From: OLB6 sp964467455
Lineage (GTDB): Bacteria; Bacteroidota; Ignavibacteria; Kapaibacteriales; Kapaibacteriaceae
Assembly (NCBI GenBank): GCA_964467455.1
Contig: CAYXQJ010000011.1
Span: 1-64,000 of the forward strand
Reading direction: 5' to 3'
DNA length: 64,000 nucleotides
Below, in pieces: positions 51,568 through 61,458 of the stretch (position 1 is the stretch's first letter; every line of letters starts with the position of its first letter). Below the pieces are notes generated by a model that did not search any database, was not told the DNA's origin, and saw only the letters and a program-made list of their open reading frames with translations. The position numbers were made by a program, and so were the translations under genes.

Positions 51568-53955
51568 CCGGTGAAGCTCGTCGAGTCGCTGATGCAGCTC
51601 GCCGAGATGGTCCGATCCGTCAAGGATCTCATTCGTGATCGCCGTCCGTTCGGAGTGACTTAGGCCCGGCGTCATGTCGGCAACCATACGCGGCACCACA
51701 AGTCGGTGCAGGTCGTGGATCGGCAGAGGTTGCTTCTTCGTTGCAGGCGCATCCGACGTTTCAGGCGGGAAGAGGGAATCCCAAGGAGTATCCAAGGTCA
51801 GCTTGTCCGTACGTGGACGCTTCTCCCGCACGACACCTTCGAATGTTGGCGCATGACGCGTGCGTTCACCAAGTCCCCATCGATTTTTCGGAATGCCGAA
51901 CCATTGCAGGAGTGTAGCCAGGATCGACGTGAGATCGTAGGCATGTTCGGTCTCTGATCGGAAGACGGTGTTCTTGGTGATCCATGGCGAGATCACGATC
52001 GCCGGCACACGAACGCCGAGAATGTCAAAGTTGAATCCGCCGATCGACTCGCCGATGTACGGCTGTACTGCATATGGCGGTGGAACGTGATCAGCAAGAC
52101 CGCCATGTTCGTCGAACGTGATCACGAACAGCGTCTTGTCCCAGTACTGGCTTGACTGGATGGCATTGAAGATGTCGTTGAGCGTTCGCTCGCCCGGGAT
52201 GAGGTCATTGCCCGGATGGTACGACGTCGAACCGGCACTCGCCACCCACTTCGGCTCCAAGAAGCAGAACTTCGGCAGGGTGCCGTACTTCAAGTCATCA
52301 TAGAATTGGTTGAGTTGCGGAGCGTAGTTGCCAAGGGTGATCGGATCGTCGATCGAAGGGATCTGCCCCTTGAGGAACAGATTGTAGGTGAACTTGCACG
52401 ACATCCATTCAACAGCGTTGTAGATCTTCCAATCCGTGATGCCGTTGCTCCAGAGGACCTTCCAGATCGACGGACGGTGCGGGAATACAGACCACTCAGC
52501 GTACTGCACGCCATTCTGGAAGTTGTTGAGTTGCCCAAGTGATGATCCGGTGAAGGCAAAGGCGCGGTTGACGTCGGTGCCACCGGGCATGGAGCAATGC
52601 CATGCATCAGATACGGCAAAGTGTCGCGCTAGGCCGTTCAATACGGGAAGTTGCTCGGGAGAATAGCCAAGCATGACCTCTGCCGTGCCGTTGTTCCAAG
52701 CGAAGCCACCCATGTCCGGTGTCTCTTTGTTCAGGTATGCCTGAATGCTCTTCGAGAACATCTGACGCAACACGTCGGAGTTGTCATGATATGGGTCCTG
52801 CTGATCGAGATCAAGCGTGAACGGCTTCCCATCCTTCGTCTTCATGGAGAGTTTGCCGTTGTTGTATTTCGTCACGGCATAGTCCTCGCCGCGGAAGGAG
52901 TTGGTGAACTTGGGATCGACGCCGCGGTACGGTCCGTCCGGTCCAACGACATTGATCTTATCCTTGTTGCTGTATAGCCAACCAAGAACGTGATCCATGG
53001 AACGGTTCTCGAGCATGTAATAGACCACGTGCTCGATCTTGTCGCGTAGATAGTCCACCGTTCCCGGGCGATCCTTCATCTGTGCATCGATCGGAATGAT
53101 CGTCTCAAGGCCTGTAAAGATCGTTGTACGCGTGATCTGTTTTGGGAGTGATCCTTCTTGAAGGGGGCCGACCAGTCCGTCTTCCTGGTTGATATCAAAC
53201 TGCCAAAGTCGGTATTGATTCGTGGTCGTATTCCAGAACACGACGTTCGTGCCGATGACGGCGATCTTGTGTTTGGACGTGAGACCGTATTTCTTCCAAT
53301 TCGTTCTACGGATCGGGATGTGGCGCAAGGGATCGTCGCATTGTGCATCGAACTGCCAAAACGCAATGTCCTGTGTGCCCGGCATACGGTCGATCACGAA
53401 GCCGTTGATCGGATAGAGTTCATGGGCGGCATCGATCGTAAGCCATCCACCCTGTGGTGTGATCGGCGCCGGCAGCGGGTCGGCACTACCGTGATCGAAG
53501 TTCATCAACTGAAACGTACCGCGGCCATCGGTCGGGATCCAATTCAAAACGAAGTTATCGCAGGAAAGGAGTGCAAGTTCCGTTCCGGATTCAAATCCCT
53601 TGTCGGCGCCGTCGGGGTTGGCGAAGTCGGCACGCGAACCAAAGAACTTGCTCTTGCTCCACGACCCTGCTTGCACGGCACCTTGCGTCCACGCTCCCGT
53701 ACGATCGTAGCTACCAAAGGGTTGGTCGGAGTCGGGGTTGAACTGGACAAGGCGATAGGTGTACTGTCCGTCGGCGTTGAGAGGACTCCACAGCAACGCA
53801 TAGTTCCCCACTTGAATGATGCGATATCCCTTCGGGAGTACTGCATCTTGCTTGGTCGAGACCTTCTTGAGCAACGAAGGACTTGATGGATCGAAACGCC
53901 AAAGTTGGAAACCGTCAGTCTTGCTGTCTTGCGACAAGAGGTACTGGTAGGCCAT
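51550..53955 (-). CDS. Phosphoesterase/phospholipase C family protein with N-terminal Trp-rich repeats
   Basis: 801 residues. The C-terminal two thirds match the acid phosphatase/phospholipase C family (PF04185 type): ENRSMDHVLGWL (316-327) with the nucleophile-position Ser, and FDEHGGLADHVPPP. The first about 290 residues carry five imperfect repeats of the pattern Trp/Tyr-x-Phe-Asp with Asp-rich turns, possibly a beta-propeller or lectin-like binding module. No signal peptide is obvious despite the family's usual export. It is convergent with the DNase II homologue. Confidence 0.9.
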   Translation of the reverse strand: MAYQYLLSQDSKTDGFQLWRFDPSSPSLLKKVSTKQDAVLPKGYRIIQVGNYALLWSPLNADGQYTYRLVQFNPDSDQPFGSYDRTGAWTQGAVQAGSWSKSKFFGSRADFANPDGADKGFESGTELALLSCDNFVLNWIPTDGRGTFQLMNFDHGSADPLPAPITPQGGWLTIDAAHELYPINGFVIDRMPGTQDIAFWQFDAQCDDPLRHIPIRRTNWKKYGLTSKHKIAVIGTNVVFWNTTTNQYRLWQFDINQEDGLVGPLQEGSLPKQITRTTIFTGLETIIPIDAQMKDRPGTVDYLRDKIEHVVYYMLENRSMDHVLGWLYSNKDKINVVGPDGPYRGVDPKFTNSFRGEDYAVTKYNNGKLSMKTKDGKPFTLDLDQQDPYHDNSDVLRQMFSKSIQAYLNKETPDMGGFAWNNGTAEVMLGYSPEQLPVLNGLARHFAVSDAWHCSMPGGTDVNRAFAFTGSSLGQLNNFQNGVQYAEWSVFPHRPSIWKVLWSNGITDWKIYNAVEWMSCKFTYNLFLKGQIPSIDDPITLGNYAPQLNQFYDDLKYGTLPKFCFLEPKWVASAGSTSYHPGNDLIPGERTLNDIFNAIQSSQYWDKTLFVITFDEHGGLADHVPPPYAVQPYIGESIGGFNFDILGVRVPAIVISPWITKNTVFRSETEHAYDLTSILATLLQWFGIPKNRWGLGERTRHAPTFEGVVREKRPRTDKLTLDTPWDSLFPPETSDAPATKKQPLPIHDLHRLVVPRMVADMTPGLSHSERTAITNEILDGSDHLGELHQRLDELHRSHGGR

Positions 53956-54002
53956 AGTGCAGATCCCGAGATCAGAGAGTGGAGTAATGGATTGCTACGA
54001 AG

Positions 54003-55247
54003 TCAACATACGTAATTTCGATCGTCAGAGGCGAAGTTCTTCCGGCGCCGGGGGTACTGTTCAACAAACCTTGCAAAACGGTCGATCTGTTCTTGATCTG
54101 TCGTTGTTCCGTCAAGGCGCTCAAGCCCTTCCATGGCGAGGTGAAGGGTCTGGTCGACGAGGTGGAGAAGCCGCGGATCCTCATATCCTCTTGACGCGTG
54201 TTCCCAGAGCTGCCCAAGGTCGGCGGCAATTGGCTCCAGCAGGTCAATGACGCGGTCAAGAGCGACCGGGTCGAAGAGCAGCCCGGCGTAGAACAATGGC
54301 GGGATGATCTGCCATTCGACGGGCGGTGTGTCGGGCGTCCGGATCTCAAGATATCCGCGCGGCCGCACTTCGGGAAATAAGAGGGAAAGATGTCGCACGA
54401 GGTCGGCCTGTTGCGGCCATCGACCAAGGATCGGCTCATGCAGCCACGTGGCAAAGTCGATCTCGCGTGGTAGCATCGTATATCCGTCTTCGGATGGAAC
54501 GTAGATGATGGGCGCCTGCAACGCGAAACGGACATAGGCCTCGATGACACTGTCGAGATCTCGCCGTTTGAGTGCGTCCGACATGTCGATGATCCCGGTC
54601 CGTGCTGGATCAGCGCGCTGCCAGACCATGGCCCTCGTTGATGCCTGTTCTCCTCTGCCACCGGCACCAACACCGGAGTTGGTAAAGATGACCGTAGCGA
54701 TCGGGACCAAGAGGTTGGCCGCAATGGCGCGCTTTGCGCCAAGGGCTGTGTCAGTACCGAGGTCAACGTTCACATGCATCCCGCACGTCAAGAGCATCAT
54801 CGTACGTCCGTATGGACCGATGCCGTCGAAGTATTCGCGCATGGCATGGTAGCGAGGGCTATCGAGCTGGTTCACGACGTGTCGGTCGTCAAGGAATGGA
54901 TGCAGGCCGGCACGACATAGCGAGATCCCCTGTTGGCTGAGACACTCCTCCAAGGTCTGCTGTGCATGATCCATGTGACGCTGCAACTCCAGCAACGAAG
55001 CGAACGGTGGTGTGATGATCTCCACCTGGCCGCCCGGTTCATAGTTGACGGACGCATTAGACGGAGGGAGTTCACTGATCAAGACCGGTTGTACATCTGC
55101 CCCCTTCCAACGAAAGGGAAATGCCTCGATCTCGACGCCGATGCGGTCATCAACGTTCTGATGATCGGTTGCAAGTGTCCGCTGATCCGTGAACCGTGAC
55201 GCAACTGCCTGATAGCAGTCGTCAACGCTTAAGCCCTGTCGAGACAT
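54003..55247 (-). CDS. gshA: Glutamate-cysteine ligase, GCS2/plant type
   Basis: 414 residues. The N-terminal GVEIEAFPFRW contains the family glutamate motif, with YEPGGQVEI for metal/ATP binding and CGMHVNVDLG in the middle. FPEVRPRGYLEIRTPDTPP closes the active site. It should join glutamate and cysteine as the first step of glutathione synthesis; EgtA-type enzymes for ergothioneine are a close alternative. It overlaps gshB by 19 bases, which supports glutathione. Confidence 0.85.
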   Translation of the reverse strand: MSRQGLSVDDCYQAVASRFTDQRTLATDHQNVDDRIGVEIEAFPFRWKGADVQPVLISELPPSNASVNYEPGGQVEIITPPFASLLELQRHMDHAQQTLEECLSQQGISLCRAGLHPFLDDRHVVNQLDSPRYHAMREYFDGIGPYGRTMMLLTCGMHVNVDLGTDTALGAKRAIAANLLVPIATVIFTNSGVGAGGRGEQASTRAMVWQRADPARTGIIDMSDALKRRDLDSVIEAYVRFALQAPIIYVPSEDGYTMLPREIDFATWLHEPILGRWPQQADLVRHLSLLFPEVRPRGYLEIRTPDTPPVEWQIIPPLFYAGLLFDPVALDRVIDLLEPIAADLGQLWEHASRGYEDPRLLHLVDQTLHLAMEGLERLDGTTTDQEQIDRFARFVEQYPRRRKNFASDDRNYVC

Positions 55248-56185
55248 AACGAATCCAGAAGCAGCGCCGGAACATTGATGCCGAAGAAGTGTTCGATCTC
55301 ACGGACGCCGGTTGGACTGGTGACATTGATCTCGGTCACGTAGTCGCCGATCACGTCGATCCCAACAAAGTGAAGTCCACGCTCTTGAAGATCCGGACGC
55401 AGCTGTTCACAGAGCCACCGATCACGATCGGAGAGGGGTACGCCACTCGCCGTCGCCCCCACCGCAAGATTCCCGCGATGATCGTCTGCACTTGGTAGGC
55501 GAGCGATCGCCCCCTCCACAGGGATGCCGTTGATCAAGATGATGCGTTTGTCGCCACCATCCTTGATCGCAGGGAGGTACTGTTGTGCCTGGACGTAGAC
55601 CGCACCATACTGGCTCACCTCTTCGATGATCACATTTGTGTTGGGGTCACCGCGGTGGATCACGAACACAGACCTCCCGCCCATTTTATTGAGCGGCTTC
55701 AGTACGATCGCCCCATGTTCCTCCAGGAAGGAACGCAGGTCAGTTTTAGATCGTGTGATGATCGAAGGCGGACTGCAATTCGGAAACGAGTTTGTGTAGA
55801 CCTTCTCATTCGCATCACGGATAGAACGCGCCCTGTTGACCACACGTGTACCATGTCGCTCCGCTGCTTCCAAGATGTACGTCGCCACAACATATTCCAT
55901 ATCGAACGGAGGATCCTTCCGCATCATGACCACATCAAGATCATGTAAGGGGGCGAGCACTGATCCCAATGTTTGATACCATGATGTTGGGTCGTATTGA
56001 ACGTCCACTGTATGCATACGAGCATAGGCGACGTCACCGCGCATGGAGAGATCAGACGTGGTGATGTACGTGACATCCCAACCACGACGTTGTGCTTCGA
56101 CCATGATGGCCAGTGTGGTGTCTTTCTTCGGGTTGATCGTTTCGATCGGATCCATCACGAATCCAATACGAGGTGTGCGACTCAC
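55229..56185 (-). CDS. gshB: Glutathione synthetase
   Basis: 318 residues from a GTG at 56185. The start IGFVMDPIETINPKKDTTLA is highly characteristic; MRKDPPFDMEY, AIVLKPLNKMGGRSVF and VTEINVTSPTG give the ATP-grasp site. It adds glycine to gamma-glutamylcysteine. The gene follows the giant kinase-cyclase by stop-start contact and overlaps the ligase gene, so the two glutathione enzymes are made together. Confidence 0.95.
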   Translation of the reverse strand: MSRTPRIGFVMDPIETINPKKDTTLAIMVEAQRRGWDVTYITTSDLSMRGDVAYARMHTVDVQYDPTSWYQTLGSVLAPLHDLDVVMMRKDPPFDMEYVVATYILEAAERHGTRVVNRARSIRDANEKVYTNSFPNCSPPSIITRSKTDLRSFLEEHGAIVLKPLNKMGGRSVFVIHRGDPNTNVIIEEVSQYGAVYVQAQQYLPAIKDGGDKRIILINGIPVEGAIARLPSADDHRGNLAVGATASGVPLSDRDRWLCEQLRPDLQERGLHFVGIDVIGDYVTEINVTSPTGVREIEHFFGINVPALLLDSLCLDRA

Positions 56186-59100
56186 TTACTTATGCTCCAA
56201 TCGTTCAAATCCTTGCCAATCATCAGGTGGTGGTGTTGTGAGGTAGCGTTCTACCCGACCGAGTAGGACGCTGAGGGCACGATCCTGTGGATCGATCGAG
56301 ATCGCATCAAGCAAGATCGTTCGTGCATCACTGAAACGTCGGTGCGTGTAGTGTTCGAAAGCAGATTCGTAGAGGGATCGCGTTTGCAGCTTGTTGAATC
56401 TTCGCTCATCAAGCTCGGCATCCAACACCTCATACAGCCGGACGGCGTGATCCTTGCCTTTGACGGCAACTCGGTCAAGCAAGCGCAGTGTGAATGCCGA
56501 AGGATCATCAAGTGCATTCAACGTCGGTTCGCCAACAAGACACTGTGCATCGTAGAGTCGCGTAAGCTGCTCGATGCGGGCAGCAAGATTGACGGTGTCG
56601 CCCAGAACAGAACACTGCATGCGTTCGTCCCCGCCCATCGTGCCCAAGACAAGTGGTCCGGTGTTGATGCCAATACCGATACGTAAAGATCTCTGACCAC
56701 GCACGGCTTGGTCTGCGTTGAAGGTGGTGAGTGCCCGTGCCATGCCAACGGCAGCAGCGACGGCTTGTTGGGCAGGCACGGCGAACAGCGCAATAATGCC
56801 GTCGCCGGCATAGGAGTCGATGAAGCCACCTGAGGATGTGATCGGAACGCCGATCTTACTGTAGAATCGGTTAAGCAATTGAATGACGTCTTGTGGAGAG
56901 AGACTTTCAACAAGTGGTGTAAACTCTCGGATGTCTGAGAAGAGAACGCTCATCTCCATCGAGACCGACTCGCCAAGTTCGACCGCTCCGATGTCGGTAT
57001 GGCCAAGATGAGAGAGGAACTGTCGCGGCACAAAACGTTGCTGCGCTTTCAGCAGCCGATCTTGCTGTTCGTAGATCCGTGCATTCTCCATCGAGATCGA
57101 CGCCTGCCGGGCTAAGAGCTTGATCACCTCAACACGGTCAGTCGTGAACGCACCCTGTGTGATATCATTCTCAAAGTAGACCGCCGCACGAAGGGTGCCT
57201 TGTGACGGCAGTGGAACACAAAGTATCGATAGTGGTCTGTGTGTTGCGAAATACGGATCTGACGAAAATGGATTTGACAGTTGGGCATTATCAACCACGA
57301 TCGGTTCGCCAGTTCGGAGAGCCATGTTCACGAGCGTTGTGGGGAATTCTCCCGCAGCCAACGCCGTCAAGACACCGTCGCGCTCTTCAATGAACGTGCC
57401 GTGCTGCGCACCGGCATTCTCGATCAAGACTTCGAGGGTCGACCGCAACAAGCGATCAAGAACGAGCTCGCCAGAGATGACCTGCGACGCTTTCAAGACG
57501 GACGCCATGTCGAACTGGGCTGCATGCACGATGTCGGCCTGCTGCTCGACGATCTTTGCAAGCCGGTAGGTGCGTTCCATCTCCTCCACTTTGCGATAGG
57601 CACCCCAACGGTAGAAGAGGTAGTGTGCATCTCGCAAGTAGCCGTCAGCGGCCTTCGTCATGCCGTTTGCCACTAAGTACCGTCCTGCGCGTTCATTGGC
57701 AACCGCTTCATCTCGCTGAAAGCCATTCTTGCGCGCGACGGCGATGGAGCGATCAAACAGGTCGATCGCATCTCGGAAGTTCCCGCCGATCGCGGCCAGC
57801 TCGGCATCCATAAGAAGGAGGAGGTGCAGGAAGTTTGTCTCGCAATGTTCTGCCCAGCGCTGCATCGCCGCGCGGTGGGCCTGCATCTTCGACAGCGAGT
57901 CGGCGCGATCAGGATCCGATAGCGTGGGCAGCAGGGATGCGCGCACAAGAAATGCAACGATGCGGAAGCGAACGGCCTGCGGCAAAGCCAAGACGGAGTT
58001 CATCCGTGCCTCTTGGACCTCAACGTGTGGGAGAGCCCCTTGAGGATCGTTGTAGAGAGCGTGGATCTCTGCTTTGTAAATGTGATAGTTACTGATGCCC
58101 GTCATGAAGCGACGCTCATTCATGCCGGCAACACAGCGCTCTTCATCGAAGGTGTCGTCGGTCATTGAGAACCGGTCACGTGTGAGCCCCTGAAAGTTCA
58201 GAAGCATCTGTAAGAACAACGTGCCGGAATCCAGAGAGTCTTGATATTCACATTCGGCGACGATCGCCAGCATGCGTCGGTGTTCCTGGGTCGCTGTGTC
58301 GAGGTCGAGTGTTGGATCCCAGATGACGCAATCTTGCGCGCTGTAGGCGAGGTACAGCAGATCTCCCGATTGATAGCCGGCTTCGATACCTCGCTTGAAC
58401 CACGGCGTCATGGTCGACCAGTGTTCTCGCCAATGGTGTACGAACATCGCATAGACGTAGATGATCCGCGACCGCAAGGAGATGTCCTCGAACCGGTCGA
58501 TCATCTCAACTCCAAGTTTGCCAAATGCGTAACCCGTGACTGTGTCTTCATAGATCCCACAGAGGATCATGCCTGTGGCGACGTAGGCAAAGGCCGATTC
58601 CGGACTGCTGCCATATTCGATGGCAACATTGGCTGACTTCAGGACCAGGTATGGGAAGAGATCGCCACTGGCCGACAAGAATGCAGCCGGGAAGATCTCC
58701 ATGATCAATTGGCTTGCGATCCGTGCCTTTTCGTCAGTGATCTCCGGCATCTCGATCAACGCACCTATGTCGCGTCCTGCAAGATTGTGTTCAAGCAGTG
58801 CACGCTCGCGGGCAACATCAGCACTCGATGGATCGGGAATAAAAGGGAAGCCCAGGATGGAGAGGCCGATCGTCGCCGATTCGATGGACTCTTGCATCCG
58901 ACCGGTGGTCGCATACTGCCGGGTCCGATTCGCCAGCACGGTGCCACGTTCGATATCGGTCGCAGAGCGTTCCAGCAAGATGTCTGACCATCTGTCGGCG
59001 GCGGCTCTGTCACCGGTGAGGTAATAGCAGTGCTGTAGTTCGGTGGCCAATGCCCATGCCAGGTCGCGATCGAACGACCACGCCGTCTCGCCAAGAAGCG

Positions 59101-61453
59101 TGAATCCGATGCTGAGGTATTGTAGTGCCGATGCATACGCCGACGATCGCTTGGCCTTCATCCCGGCCTGAAGATCGAGGCGAGCAAGACGTCGGCGTTC
59201 TTCGACGTCGGTGATGAGGTCGCGGCCGATATTAAGATGAGCAACGATCTCGATGACCTGCTCATGAAGGTCGGCTTCGGCAACATGATCCAGCATCAAC
59301 CGGCCGATGTCGAGGTGTACCTTGGAACGCCGCGAGGGATCGATCAAAGAGTACGATGCTTGTTGGATGCGATCATGTTGAAAAGCATAGACCGGATTCG
59401 TCTTCGGATCTGTACTGATCACCAGCTTGTAGGAGTCGCTCATGGGAACGATCATCCTCATCTTGAGGGCGTCGATCAGCGACTCGCTTGTCGACTCCAG
59501 GTCATCTTGGCTGATCACAGAAAGTGTGCGCAGATCGAAGGTCGTTCCGATGCATGCACCCAGCTGAAGCACGGTTTGTGCTTTGTCCGGCAGACGGTGC
59601 TGTTGATCAACCAGAATGTCGATCACATTCTCACTCACGCCGGCGCTCTGGATCGACGCCATGTCCCATTCCCAGCGACCTGTTAGTTGGTCAAAGAAGA
59701 TACTGTCGCGGTCACGCAGGGTTTTGAGAAGTTCGATCGTAAAGAACGGATTGCCCGCCGTCTTTTCGTAGATCGCGCGACTGAGCTCTTGCGAGCGATC
59801 TCGGTCGCACAATAAGGTGTCGGAGATCAGCCGATTCGTGGCATCGATATCCATCGGCTGAAGTTGTAGCACCTCGATAGGTCTGCGGGCTTCGATCTCT
59901 CGTAGAATGAGGGTCAGCGGATGTGTCGGGTCAACTTCGTTATCGCGATACGCACCGATCAAGAATAGATCAGACAATTCGTTCGAGGTCACCAGTCGAG
60001 AGATAAGGTGTAGCGTCGGGATGTCACTCCACTGCAGATCATCAAGGAAGATCACCAACGGATGGTCGGGGCGAGCAAAGACCTTGACGAGTTGCAGGAA
60101 TGTCAACTGAAAACGAAGCTGCGCCTCTGCTGGCGGTAGATCTGGGACGATTGGCGGCTCGCCGAGGATCAAGGTCAATTCCGGAAGTAGATCACTGATC
60201 ACACCGGCACTGTCGCCGATCGCGTCGCGGAGTTCGGATGCCCATACCTGCAGACGGTCCGACGGCTCGCCGAGGATCTGCCGCAGCAGATCTCTGAACG
60301 CTTGTCCCAGGGCCGAATATGCTGCGTTCTGGCGGTATTGCTCGAACTTACCATGGATCAGATAGCCCTTGCGCTGTACGATCGATCGGCCAAGCTCTTG
60401 GACCAATGCCGTCTTGCCGACTCCGGAGTATCCCGCTACAAGGCAGAATTCCACTCTACCACTCGCCGCCCGCTCGAATAAGTGTTCGAGTGACGCAACT
60501 TCGCTCTCACGGCCGTAGAGACGCTGAGGGATCTGGAACCGATCGGAGGAGTCGAACGCGCCCGCTGCGAACATCTCGCCAGTGCGTTGTGTGTCCAGAT
60601 GTTCTTCGCAGAACTGCAGATCGGCCTCTATCCCTCGAATGCTCTGGTATCGATCCTCGGCATTCTTCGAAAGAAGTTTCATAACGACGGATGAGATCGC
60701 CCTCGGCACCTCCGGGACAACGTCGCTTGGCGGGATCGGCTGCACACTGATGGCGTGATAGACCCACTCGACCGGATCACGCGCCGTGTACGGATGCATC
60801 CCGGTCAGCAGCTCATAGAACGTCACACCCAGCGTATAGAAGTCAGAGCGGTAGTCAATGTCTCTGTTGATACGTCCGGTCTGCTCCGGAGAAATGAACG
60901 GCAGGGTCGACGCGGAGAACGAGGTGATCTGTAGCGACTCTTGATGTTCGCGGCTTAGTTCAGACGAGAGATCGAGATCGATCACTCTAACCTCAAAGGT
61001 CGCGGGGTCGACAAGAATATTGCCGGGTTCGAGATTCTTGTGGACGATCATCGAATGATGAAGAGAGCCACAGACGCTGATAACGTTGCGTGCGATCCGG
61101 AAGAAGACATCCAGTGGCACTCTGCGTCCATCATACCGCTCTCGTAGTTCGCGAAGAGAACATCCGAAGGGCTCGAGGACCAACGCAACATTACCGTGTC
61201 CGAACGCGACAAGATCGATCACCTCAGGAACTGCTCTCGCATCCAGCGAACTCATCAGACGATGCTCACGCTGAAGTGCAGCAACGTCCTTCTTGTTCGG
61301 ATACATTGCTGCCAGCGTCTTGATGACTACGTCCGTGCCGTCAGCAACACGCGTCGCTCGGTACAAGACGTGTGGAGGCGAATCGCAGAGTGTGCTGTTA
61401 ACACGATACCCTGGGATCGAATTGGCCTCCGGCAGTTCAACGGTATTTCTCAC
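56186..61453 (-). CDS. Giant pseudokinase-ATPase-GAF-nucleotidyl cyclase
   Basis: 1755 residues. Protein-kinase-like domain (about 15-285): Lys45 in DVVIK is kept but the catalytic loop reads HKNLEPGN (Asn140 for Asp) and DFG is DLD (159-161). A large STAND/AAA-16 ATPase follows with Walker A GYSGVGKT (341-348) and Walker B VIFLDDLQWSD, then a long TPR-like helical region, a GAF domain (about 1310-1460), and a class III cyclase (about 1510-1690) with both metal Asp (FSDIREFT, YAGDG) and GDTVNLAARIE. The Lys normally before IGD is Ser (IDSYAGDG). Related signalling proteins usually end in a histidine kinase. The start is GTG at 61453. Confidence 0.88.
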   Translation of the reverse strand: MRNTVELPEANSIPGYRVNSTLCDSPPHVLYRATRVADGTDVVIKTLAAMYPNKKDVAALQREHRLMSSLDARAVPEVIDLVAFGHGNVALVLEPFGCSLRELRERYDGRRVPLDVFFRIARNVISVCGSLHHSMIVHKNLEPGNILVDPATFEVRVIDLDLSSELSREHQESLQITSFSASTLPFISPEQTGRINRDIDYRSDFYTLGVTFYELLTGMHPYTARDPVEWVYHAISVQPIPPSDVVPEVPRAISSVVMKLLSKNAEDRYQSIRGIEADLQFCEEHLDTQRTGEMFAAGAFDSSDRFQIPQRLYGRESEVASLEHLFERAASGRVEFCLVAGYSGVGKTALVQELGRSIVQRKGYLIHGKFEQYRQNAAYSALGQAFRDLLRQILGEPSDRLQVWASELRDAIGDSAGVISDLLPELTLILGEPPIVPDLPPAEAQLRFQLTFLQLVKVFARPDHPLVIFLDDLQWSDIPTLHLISRLVTSNELSDLFLIGAYRDNEVDPTHPLTLILREIEARRPIEVLQLQPMDIDATNRLISDTLLCDRDRSQELSRAIYEKTAGNPFFTIELLKTLRDRDSIFFDQLTGRWEWDMASIQSAGVSENVIDILVDQQHRLPDKAQTVLQLGACIGTTFDLRTLSVISQDDLESTSESLIDALKMRMIVPMSDSYKLVISTDPKTNPVYAFQHDRIQQASYSLIDPSRRSKVHLDIGRLMLDHVAEADLHEQVIEIVAHLNIGRDLITDVEERRRLARLDLQAGMKAKRSSAYASALQYLSIGFTLLGETAWSFDRDLAWALATELQHCYYLTGDRAAADRWSDILLERSATDIERGTVLANRTRQYATTGRMQESIESATIGLSILGFPFIPDPSSADVARERALLEHNLAGRDIGALIEMPEITDEKARIASQLIMEIFPAAFLSASGDLFPYLVLKSANVAIEYGSSPESAFAYVATGMILCGIYEDTVTGYAFGKLGVEMIDRFEDISLRSRIIYVYAMFVHHWREHWSTMTPWFKRGIEAGYQSGDLLYLAYSAQDCVIWDPTLDLDTATQEHRRMLAIVAECEYQDSLDSGTLFLQMLLNFQGLTRDRFSMTDDTFDEERCVAGMNERRFMTGISNYHIYKAEIHALYNDPQGALPHVEVQEARMNSVLALPQAVRFRIVAFLVRASLLPTLSDPDRADSLSKMQAHRAAMQRWAEHCETNFLHLLLLMDAELAAIGGNFRDAIDLFDRSIAVARKNGFQRDEAVANERAGRYLVANGMTKAADGYLRDAHYLFYRWGAYRKVEEMERTYRLAKIVEQQADIVHAAQFDMASVLKASQVISGELVLDRLLRSTLEVLIENAGAQHGTFIEERDGVLTALAAGEFPTTLVNMALRTGEPIVVDNAQLSNPFSSDPYFATHRPLSILCVPLPSQGTLRAAVYFENDITQGAFTTDRVEVIKLLARQASISMENARIYEQQDRLLKAQQRFVPRQFLSHLGHTDIGAVELGESVSMEMSVLFSDIREFTPLVESLSPQDVIQLLNRFYSKIGVPITSSGGFIDSYAGDGIIALFAVPAQQAVAAAVGMARALTTFNADQAVRGQRSLRIGIGINTGPLVLGTMGGDERMQCSVLGDTVNLAARIEQLTRLYDAQCLVGEPTLNALDDPSAFTLRLLDRVAVKGKDHAVRLYEVLDAELDERRFNKLQTRSLYESAFEHYTHRRFSDARTILLDAISIDPQDRALSVLLGRVERYLTTPPPDDWQGFERLEHK

Positions 61454-61458
61454 ACTGC

